Shown: one piece after another, positions 1 through 5,845 of the stretch | How positions within the stretch are numbered: position 1 is the first letter of the stretch | How the letters are laid out: every line of letters starts with the position of its first letter | Origin: MGR-bin208 sp043779285 | GTDB taxonomy: Bacteria; Bacteroidota; Bacteroidia; Chitinophagales; Chitinophagaceae | Assembly (NCBI GenBank): GCA_043779285.1 | Contig: JAYWEL010000261.1 | Span: forward strand, 1 to 6,806 | Direction of reading: 5' to 3' | DNA length: 6,806 nucleotides | Position numbers and translations under genes: made by a program | The notes under the pieces: model-generated | Database searches by the model: none | Seen by the model: the letters and a program-made list of their open reading frames with translations, nothing else | What the model was told of the DNA's origin: nothing

Positions 1-2837
1 TCGGAATTGATGATTTCAAGAACGATACGCTCTTGGCATCCAAAGGACTAGATATAACTATACATATTTTAAGTCTGCTAAAAGGAAAAAAACTGGATAT
101 CTATGGGTTTGATCTGGAATCACCCCGAATCAATGCATTGATCAATAAAGAAGGAAAAACCAATTGGGATATCCTGAATGCATCAGATAATATGAATATT
201 GATACGTCATCTTACTTTACGATAAATGTACAGCGTTATGCTATTCACAATGGTTATTTTACGTTTAGGGATTTGGAGTCAGATATAAACATGGAAATAC
301 TAAATCTGGATCACTCCGGAAAAGGAGATATTTCAAAAGATATTTTTACCCTGGCAACAAAATCAAGTGCATCATCTTTAAGTATTGTTTATGCAAATGT
401 CCCCTGGCTTTATAAAGTAAATACTATCGTTAATTCAGATATCATCATTGATAACTGGTCCAGTAAATACGAATTCAATAATGCAGATATTACAATCAAT
501 AAATTGGGGCTCAACTCGAGCGGCTATTTTCAATTTTTGAACGACAGCAGTTATGGTATGGATATCAGTTTCAAAGCTCCGTCTTCCGATTTTAAAGAAA
601 TATTATCTCTTGTTCCCGGAATTTATAAGGAAGGATTTGATGAATTAAAAACAAGTGGGAATACAAGCTTTTCTGGTTTCGTAAAAGGCATTTATAATAA
701 TGTAACATTGCCTGCCTATAAACTTGACCTGCAGGTAAACAATGGTTTTCTTCAATATCCCGGTTTACCTAAAGCAGTAAAAAATATTTTATTGGATGTA
801 AAACTGGAGAACCCGGATGGCAAACCGGATAATGGTATTGTAAGCATTTCAAAAGGTCATATAGAAATGGACAATGAACCATTTGACTTTAATTTAATAT
901 ATAAAAATCCGGAGACTACAAAGTATCTAGATGCAAAAGTAAAAGGAAAATTGAATTTGAACCATCTGTCAAGTATCATAAAACTAAGTCACGGCACTAC
1001 CCTTTCCGGCATATTAGATGCTGATGCATTTGTAAAAGGCAATCTCAAGTCTATACAGAATCAACTGGGTAATTTTATGGCTGGTGGTTTTTTCAATGTT
1101 CAACATTTGAACTATTCATCCAAAGATTTTCCACAGCCAATAAAAAATGGAACGATCAATGCACAAATTGTTAATGCAGGTGGTATTGCCGACAATACAA
1201 CGATTGACATTACATCCGGCTATATAGAAGTTGGAAATGATCCGATCGATTTTACATTGAAAATAAAACAACCTATGACGGCTATTAACTTTGATGGAAC
1301 AGCCAGGGGAAGTTTTACATTAGACAATCTGAAACAGTTCATGACATTGGAACAGGGAAATTCTGTTTCCGGTAAATTAAACGGCAATATGGCGTTTAAA
1401 GGGAGCAAAGATTTTATTGATAAAAAAGAATATAACAAGATTCATTTAAATGGCAAACTGGATTTGGAGAATGTAAAATACATTTCATCAGATTATCCTA
1501 CAGGCATACTTATTAGCAAAGCTTCTGTACAATTAGACCAGGCCAATACCAGCATTTCTCAACTGGAAGCAAATTACCTGAATACAAATTTTACAGCTGA
1601 TGGTATTTTAAACAATCTGATTGGCTATGCTATTAGCGATCAAACACTGATTGGTATCATTAATGCTCAAGCCGATTATATGAACCTGAATGAATGGATT
1701 GGATCAGAAGCAGATAGTACTTCTGTTGCAGGTGATCCATTTTTAGTTCCGGCTAATTTAAATATAACAATCCATGCAAAAGCAGGCCTGGTTAAATATG
1801 ACAAGGTTGATTACACAAATATTATTGGAAGTTTGATTCTGAATAAGGAAAGCATTCTATTGCAGAATTTAAAGACCAATGCATTGGATGGGAATATTGA
1901 TTTTAACGGGACCTATTCAACGCAAACCAATAAAAAACAACCGGATATTAATTTGACCTATGAAGTAAAAAATGTCAATATTCAAAAAGCATTCTTTGCT
2001 TTTAATACTATTCAAAAAATAATGCCTATCGGTCAGTTTTTAGCCGGAAAAATTTCCTCTGCACTAACAATAAATGGCAATCTGCATGGGAATATGATGC
2101 CTGACCTGAGCAGTTTGACAGGCAATGGAAATTTCTTTTTAATTGAAGGTGTTCTGAATAAATTTAAACCGCTGGAAAAAATTGCGTCTTCATTAAATAT
2201 TAAAGAGTTAGAAAAACTATCTGTCCGGGATATCAAGAATTATATTGATTTTAAAAACGGGAAAGTATTCGTGAAACCATTTATAGTACAAGTCAATGAT
2301 ATTGTATTGGAAATAGGTGGAATGCATGGTTTCGACCAGACCATGGATTATGTGGTTCAAATGAAAGTTCCAAGGAAATATCTTGGTACTGAAGGGAATT
2401 CATTGGTCAATAATTTAGTAGCACAGGCAAATAATAATGGTATACCCATCACTTTAGGTGAAACGGTTGATCTGAAAATAAATTTAACCGGAAAAATTTC
2501 AGACCCCATCATGCGAACAGAGTTGAAAGAAGTAACAGGAGATGCAATGAAGGAATTAAAACAACAGGCCGAAGATTATGTAAAACAAAAAGTGGATAGT
2601 ACAAGGCAAACTATCAAGGATTCGGCAAGCTCCATCAAAAAACAAATAACGGACGATTTGAAGGATGAATTGAAAAAACAAATTTTTAATCAGAAGGATA
2701 GCACAAAATATGATTCATTATCAGCGAAGCCTTTGGATAATGTAAAACAAAAAGCTGAACAAACCATCAAGAATACACTGAATAATTTGCTGAAAAAACA
2801 AACAAAACCGGTAAAGGATACGGTGAATAATAATTAA
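1..2837 (+). CDS. AsmA-family envelope protein, 5'-partial
   Basis: The reading frame is open from the left edge (first whole codon at base 3) and stops at TAA 2835-2837, giving about 945 visible residues. A TTG at base 33 is not the start: upstream codons read GIDDFKNDTLLAS, the usual lead-in to the AsmA N-terminal domain (LLKGKKLDIYGFDLESPRI, then NKEGKTNWDIL). Roughly 80-100 residues are missing, including the expected N-terminal membrane anchor. The body is beta-rich and holds three related segments (735 to about 1700). The region near 2100-2520 matches the AsmA_2-type C-terminal domain: GNGNFFLIEGVLNKFKPLEK, then MHGFDQTMDYVVQMKVPRKYLG. The last 100 residues are a Lys/Gln/Asp-rich helical tail. 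AsmA-like proteins span the periplasm and are linked to outer-membrane assembly and phospholipid transport; that role is inferred here. A terminator follows directly. No frameshift was seen. Confidence 0.9.
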   Translation, partial: GIDDFKNDTLLASKGLDITIHILSLLKGKKLDIYGFDLESPRINALINKEGKTNWDILNASDNMNIDTSSYFTINVQRYAIHNGYFTFRDLESDINMEILNLDHSGKGDISKDIFTLATKSSASSLSIVYANVPWLYKVNTIVNSDIIIDNWSSKYEFNNADITINKLGLNSSGYFQFLNDSSYGMDISFKAPSSDFKEILSLVPGIYKEGFDELKTSGNTSFSGFVKGIYNNVTLPAYKLDLQVNNGFLQYPGLPKAVKNILLDVKLENPDGKPDNGIVSISKGHIEMDNEPFDFNLIYKNPETTKYLDAKVKGKLNLNHLSSIIKLSHGTTLSGILDADAFVKGNLKSIQNQLGNFMAGGFFNVQHLNYSSKDFPQPIKNGTINAQIVNAGGIADNTTIDITSGYIEVGNDPIDFTLKIKQPMTAINFDGTARGSFTLDNLKQFMTLEQGNSVSGKLNGNMAFKGSKDFIDKKEYNKIHLNGKLDLENVKYISSDYPTGILISKASVQLDQANTSISQLEANYLNTNFTADGILNNLIGYAISDQTLIGIINAQADYMNLNEWIGSEADSTSVAGDPFLVPANLNITIHAKAGLVKYDKVDYTNIIGSLILNKESILLQNLKTNALDGNIDFNGTYSTQTNKKQPDINLTYEVKNVNIQKAFFAFNTIQKIMPIGQFLAGKISSALTINGNLHGNMMPDLSSLTGNGNFFLIEGVLNKFKPLEKIASSLNIKELEKLSVRDIKNYIDFKNGKVFVKPFIVQVNDIVLEIGGMHGFDQTMDYVVQMKVPRKYLGTEGNSLVNNLVAQANNNGIPITLGETVDLKINLTGKISDPIMRTELKEVTGDAMKELKQQAEDYVKQKVDSTRQTIKDSASSIKKQITDDLKDELKKQIFNQKDSTKYDSLSAKPLDNVKQKAEQTIKNTLNNLLKKQTKPVKDTVNNN
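735..1700 (+). repeat. Three diverged protein-level repeats inside the AsmA-like gene
   Basis: Two adjacent segments of about 116 and 124 residues (735-1082 and 1083-1454) follow the same pattern: a strand with a Y-x-x-x-x-x-P core (LQYPGLPKAVKN; LNYSSKDFPQPIKN), then GHIEMDNEPFDF or GYIEVGNDPIDF, then a KGKLNLNHL or RGSFTLDNL strand, then SGILDADAFVKG or SGKLNGNMAFKG. A third, weaker copy starts near 1455 (LDLENVKYISSDYP) and fades out by about 1700. The DNA is too diverged to be a recent duplication. The repeats fit the repeating beta-groove build of AsmA and bridge-like lipid transfer proteins; boundaries are approximate. Confidence 0.65.
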
Positions 2838-2856
2838 GTAAGAGATGCCTGATTCT

Positions 2857-2888
2857 AAAAAAGTCACAGCAAATGCCGTGACTTTTTT
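2857..2888. terminator. Bidirectional intrinsic terminator between AsmA gene and tRNA-Pro
   Basis: A perfect 5-bp stem GTCAC/GTGAC (2863-2867 with 2878-2882) is flanked by AAAAAA (2857-2862) and TTTTTT (2883-2888), so A-T pairing can lengthen the stem to 11 bp. The 10-base middle can add a GC/GC pair around an AAAT loop after one mismatch. Each strand has a hairpin followed by six T. It lies 19 bases past the AsmA stop codon and 3 bases past the tRNA 3' end, so it can serve both converging transcripts. Confidence 0.8.
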
Positions 2889-2891
2889 ATG

Positions 2892-2965
2892 TCGGGACGA
2901 CAAGATTCGAACTTGCGACCCCCAGACCCCCAGCCTGGTACGCTACCGGACTGCGCTACGTCCCG
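2892..2965 (-). tRNA. tRNA-Pro (anticodon GGG)
   Basis: Read on the minus strand this is a complete 74-nt cloverleaf. The acceptor stem CGGGACG/CGTCCCG pairs at all seven positions and starts with C1-G72, followed by discriminator A73, both typical of bacterial tRNA-Pro. The D-arm is GCGC/GCGT with a GG-containing loop. The anticodon stem CCAGG/TCTGG has one G-U pair and holds loop CTGGGGG, giving anticodon GGG (codon CCC, and CCU by wobble). The variable loop is GGGTC. The T-arm is GCAAG/CTTGT with loop TTCGAAT. The 3' CCA is not encoded (the next bases are CAT), so it must be added by CCA-transferase. The gene points toward the AsmA gene and ends 3 bases before the shared terminator. Confidence 0.97.
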
Positions 2966-3046
2966 AAACCGGTCATTTTCAAGATAACAAAACTAAGTTT
3001 TTTTGAGATTCGAAAAATCAAAAACAAACCATAACTTCGTTAATTA
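2966..3046. promoter_or_regulatory. Divergent AT-rich spacer, presumed promoters for tRNA-Pro and the dihydroorotase-like gene
   Basis: This 81-bp gap separates two divergent genes and must hold both promoters, unless the rightward genes are read from elsewhere. On the minus strand TATCTTG (2986-2980) resembles the Bacteroidota -7 element TAnnTTTG, and would place a start a few bases ahead of the tRNA. On the plus strand TAACTTCG (3032-3039) matches that element at all but one fixed position, with a TTTG at 3002-3005. The 26-bp spacing is longer than the usual 19-21, and the implied start would sit almost on the ATG. Neither has a convincing -33 partner at normal spacing, so exact sites are uncertain. 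Confidence 0.35.
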
Positions 3047-4312
3047 ATGAAAATACTCATTAGGCAAGCCCACATCGTTGACTCATCTTCTCCTTTCAAC
3101 GGAAAAATACTTGATATATATATTGAAAACGGTTTAATCAAATCAATTGCGCCAAAAATTGATTTGGAGGCAGATCATGTTATTGATTTATCCGGCTTAC
3201 ATGTTTCTCCGGGATGGATGGATAGCTTTGCACATTTCTGCGATCCGGGAATGGAATATAAAGAAACATTGGAGACTGGAAGTCATGCAGCTGCAGCAGG
3301 TGGTTTTACAGACGTGATGCTGATACCGAATACCAAACCGGTATTGTTTGAAAAAGCCACCATTGAATACCTGGTTCAAAAAAGTAAATTAAACATTATT
3401 GATGTTCACCCAATAGGAGCTGTTAGTAAAAATACAGAAGGAAACGAACTGGCAGAAATGTACGACCTGAAAGCCAGCGGAGCGATTGCCTTCAGTGATG
3501 GTATACATAGCATTCAATCACCGGGACTATTATTAAAGGCCTTACAATATGTAAAAGTATTTAAGGGAACAATCATTCAGCTACCGGATGACAAGTCAAT
3601 TAATCCACATGGTTTAATGCATGAAGGAGTTGTTTCAACCCAATTGGGTCTTCCAGGCAAACCTTCCATGGCTGAAGAATTGGTTATTGCCAGAGACATT
3701 AAATTGGCGAGGTATGCAGATTCCAGGATACATTTCACCGGAGTTGCATCTAAAAAATCGCTTGAATATATTGGAAGAGGCAAAGAAGCAGGTTTACATA
3801 TCTCCTGTTCCATAAGTCCTGCACATGTGTATTTCTGCGACGAGGATATGGTTGATTATGATACTAACCTAAAAGTAAATCCTCCTCTGAGAACCAAAGC
3901 AGACAGGGATGCAATAAAAAAAGGAATACTGGATGGAACCATTGATTGTATTGCCACACATCATTTACCCCATGAATATGATAGCAAAGTGTTGGAATTT
4001 GAATATGCCAAACCGGGGATGATTGGATTGGAAACTGCTTTTGCAGTTTTAAATACTTCCATGCCTGAAATGAAGATGGAGAAATGGGTTGATCTGTTGG
4101 CTAAAAAGCCAAGAGAACTGTTTGGTTTAAATGCCGTTTCAATTCAGGAAAATGAAAAAGCCTGTCTTACATTATTTAACCCAACCGAAAAATGGACATT
4201 CACGAAAGAAGCCATTCAATCCAAATCAAAAAACTCTCCTTTTATAAATAAAGAATTTACCGGAAAAGTTATCGGGATTATTAATAAAGACCAGTTATTT
4301 TTGAACAAATAA
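3047..4312 (+). CDS. Dihydroorotase-like amidohydrolase (PyrC family), probably non-catalytic
   Basis: The 421-residue length and motif order match class I dihydroorotases: an N-terminal beta-sandwich strand set, VSPGWMD (53-59), KETLETGSHAAAAGGFT (72-88), IPNTKP (93-98), GAIAFSDG (145-152), the PPLRTKADRDAI region (279-290) and GMIGLETAFAVL (324-335). True enzymes convert carbamoyl-aspartate to dihydroorotate in pyrimidine synthesis, using zinc. Here most metal ligands are gone. The DxHxH motif reads DSFAH (first His is Phe61), the His of the family HCED-type motif aligns with Leu179 (QLPDD), the HVST His aligns with Gly232 (TGVAS), and the TDH Asp is His305 (ATHHLPH). His63, Asn95 and Asp151 remain. 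It is therefore likely a pseudo-enzyme or an enzyme with another activity; databases would probably label it dihydroorotase. ATG 3047 is the natural start, with no Shine-Dalgarno. It heads the rightward gene set, 14 nt before the next gene. Confidence 0.85.
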   Translation: MKILIRQAHIVDSSSPFNGKILDIYIENGLIKSIAPKIDLEADHVIDLSGLHVSPGWMDSFAHFCDPGMEYKETLETGSHAAAAGGFTDVMLIPNTKPVLFEKATIEYLVQKSKLNIIDVHPIGAVSKNTEGNELAEMYDLKASGAIAFSDGIHSIQSPGLLLKALQYVKVFKGTIIQLPDDKSINPHGLMHEGVVSTQLGLPGKPSMAEELVIARDIKLARYADSRIHFTGVASKKSLEYIGRGKEAGLHISCSISPAHVYFCDEDMVDYDTNLKVNPPLRTKADRDAIKKGILDGTIDCIATHHLPHEYDSKVLEFEYAKPGMIGLETAFAVLNTSMPEMKMEKWVDLLAKKPRELFGLNAVSIQENEKACLTLFNPTEKWTFTKEAIQSKSKNSPFINKEFTGKVIGIINKDQLFLNK

Positions 4313-4326
4313 AACTAATATTACAC

Positions 4327-4848
4327 ATGGAAGAACGTAAGCCGATTAGTCATTTACAGGCAGGATTATTAATAGCTGCCATTTTAATAGTTTATTCAAT
4401 TGCATTAAACTTCCTGGGACAGGCAGCCAATCAGTCTCTTGGTTCAATCAGTTATCTGATTATGATTGTAGGCATCATCATCTTTGTCCGGATGCATGGA
4501 AGTGCGATGAATAATTCACTGAGTTTTGGTGAATTATTTGCCTATGGATTCAAAACTACTTCTGTTTTAACGATTCTATTCATTGGCTTCCTGATCATTT
4601 TCAATGTGATATTTCCTGAATTAAAAGAACAGGCATTTGAAATGGCCCGTCAGAAAATGGAAGAAGCAGGAAATCTTTCCGACGATAAAATTGATCAGGC
4701 ATTAGAGATAGGAAAAAAATTCTTCTGGATCGGTATTGTCGGTGGCACATTGATTTTCTTTGTAATAATTGGTGCAATTGGTGCTGCAATTGGTGCTGCT
4801 GTTACTAAAAAAGATCAGATTAATCCGCTGGACCAAACCATCGAATAA
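4327..4848 (+). CDS. DUF4199-type small membrane protein
   Basis: A 173-residue integral membrane protein with four likely membrane segments, at about residues 10-31, 38-55, 77-97 and 132-159. Between the third and fourth lies a polar helical stretch rich in Lys, Glu and Met (98-131). The pattern fits DUF4199, a Bacteroidota family without an established function: a short charged N-terminus, a SLSFGELFAYGFKTT motif (64-78) just before the third segment, and the long polar helix before the last one. The last segment carries a glycine-alanine run (GAIGAAIGAAV, 149-159). The gene follows the dihydroorotase-like gene by 14 nt and its TAA overlaps the next ATG by one base (TAATG), which suggests translational coupling to the glycosyltransferase. 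The family name rests on remembered features, without an alignment. Confidence 0.75.
   Translation: MEERKPISHLQAGLLIAAILIVYSIALNFLGQAANQSLGSISYLIMIVGIIIFVRMHGSAMNNSLSFGELFAYGFKTTSVLTILFIGFLIIFNVIFPELKEQAFEMARQKMEEAGNLSDDKIDQALEIGKKFFWIGIVGGTLIFFVIIGAIGAAIGAAVTKKDQINPLDQTIE
4768..4800 (+). repeat. Short in-frame repeat encoding a glycine-alanine zipper
   Basis: ATTGGTGCA (4768-4776) is followed by ATTGGTGCTGCA (4777-4788) and ATTGGTGCTGCT (4789-4800). These encode IGA, IGAA and IGAA in the last membrane helix of the DUF4199-type protein. The glycine spacing suits tight helix packing; the DNA repetition may have arisen by slippage or simply from the amino-acid repeat. Confidence 0.6.
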
Positions 4849-5795
4849 TGGATATTTCAATCATTGTCCCTTTATATAACGAGGAGGAATCCTTGCCCGA
4901 ATTATGCGAGTGGATTACACGAGTAGCTAATGCGAATCAGTATTCTTATGAAATCATCTTGATAGATGATGGAAGCAATGATAATTCCTGGTCTGTTATA
5001 GAGAATCTGTCTGCAAAAAATGCTGCTATTAAAGGAATCAAGTTCCAACGTAACTACGGAAAGTCCGGTGCATTAAATGAAGGTTTCCGAGCAGCAGTTG
5101 GTGATGTTGTCATCACCATGGATGCGGATCTTCAGGATAGTCCGGATGAAATTCCCGGTTTATTCAATATGATCAAGGAAGGTGGATTTGATTTGGTAAG
5201 CGGATGGAAAAAGAAACGTTTCGACAATACGCTGACCAAAAATATTCCTTCTAAGTTCTTCAATGCAGTAACACGTAAAGTTTCCAAAATTCAATTACAC
5301 GATTTTAATTGCGGACTGAAAGCGTACAAGAGCCGAGTGGTAAAAAGTATTGAAGTATATGGTGAAATGCACCGATATATTCCTGTTATTGCCAAGTGGG
5401 CCGGTTTCAATAAGATTGCTGAGAAAGTAGTTGAACACAGGGCTCGTAAATATGGAGTAACCAAATTTGGTTGGGAACGATTTGTAAACGGTTTTCTGGA
5501 TTTACTTTCAATTACGTTTGTCGGCAAATTTTCTAAACGCCCCATGCATTTCTTTGGATTATGGGGGAGCATTTTTTTCTTTGCCGGATTGGGAATTTCG
5601 ATATACCTGATCATATCTAAATTTTTAGATGCGAGTTATCCTTTAACAAACCGCCCCGGATTTTATCTGGCATTGACCGCATTAATAATAGGAATGCAAC
5701 TCTTTTTAGCTGGATTCATTGCCGAATTGATTTCCAGAAATGCCCCGGGCAGAAATAATTATTTAATCGAAAAGAAAATCGGAGATATACAATAA
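4848..5795 (+). CDS. Family 2 glycosyltransferase, membrane-anchored (DPM1/GtrB-like)
   Basis: The 315-residue protein has a GT-A catalytic domain (about 1-225) and two C-terminal membrane segments (about 234-258 and 271-295). Visible GT2 landmarks are VPLYNEEESLPEL (7-19), the nucleotide-sugar-binding DDGS (40-43), RNYGKSGALNEGF (68-80), MDADLQDSPDEIP with its metal-binding DAD (91-103), and a C-terminal basic motif HRARKYGVTKFG (197-208). DFNCGLKAY (152-160) and GEMHRYIPV (172-180) are typical of polyprenyl-phosphate sugar transferases such as dolichol-phosphate mannose synthase and GtrB/CsbB relatives. The likely reaction is transfer of a sugar from a nucleotide donor to a polyprenyl-phosphate lipid on the inner face of the cytoplasmic membrane; the sugar cannot be read from the sequence. 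Its ATG shares one base with the preceding stop codon, so translation is probably coupled to the DUF4199-type gene. Confidence 0.9.
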   Translation: MDISIIVPLYNEEESLPELCEWITRVANANQYSYEIILIDDGSNDNSWSVIENLSAKNAAIKGIKFQRNYGKSGALNEGFRAAVGDVVITMDADLQDSPDEIPGLFNMIKEGGFDLVSGWKKKRFDNTLTKNIPSKFFNAVTRKVSKIQLHDFNCGLKAYKSRVVKSIEVYGEMHRYIPVIAKWAGFNKIAEKVVEHRARKYGVTKFGWERFVNGFLDLLSITFVGKFSKRPMHFFGLWGSIFFFAGLGISIYLIISKFLDASYPLTNRPGFYLALTALIIGMQLFLAGFIAELISRNAPGRNNYLIEKKIGDIQ

Positions 5796-5845
5796 CCAAT
5801 TTCGATTTAGTATTATTGCCTTTACTGAAAATCCAAAAATAGTAC

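Noticed and set aside
33..35. TTG as start codon of the AsmA-like gene
   Set aside because: The frame is open and encodes conserved AsmA-type residues upstream of it, so the true start lies left of the window.
2721..2903. Minus-strand frame of 60 residues across the AsmA 3' end and terminator
   Set aside because: It starts inside the tRNA gene, crosses the terminator and overlaps the AsmA reading frame; it is not a plausible gene.
3040..3047. TTAATTAA palindrome at the start of the dihydroorotase-like gene
   Set aside because: An 8-base AT palindrome is expected by chance in such AT-rich spacer sequence, and no second copy or operator-like arrangement is seen.
3577..3813. Open frames of 60-80 residues on both strands inside the dihydroorotase-like gene
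   Set aside because: They overlap strongly conserved family motifs in the main frame and show no domain of their own.
5291..5614. 107-residue open frame on the minus strand
   Set aside because: It lies wholly within the well-supported GT2 gene, has no recognisable motif, and its composition is that of an antisense shadow.
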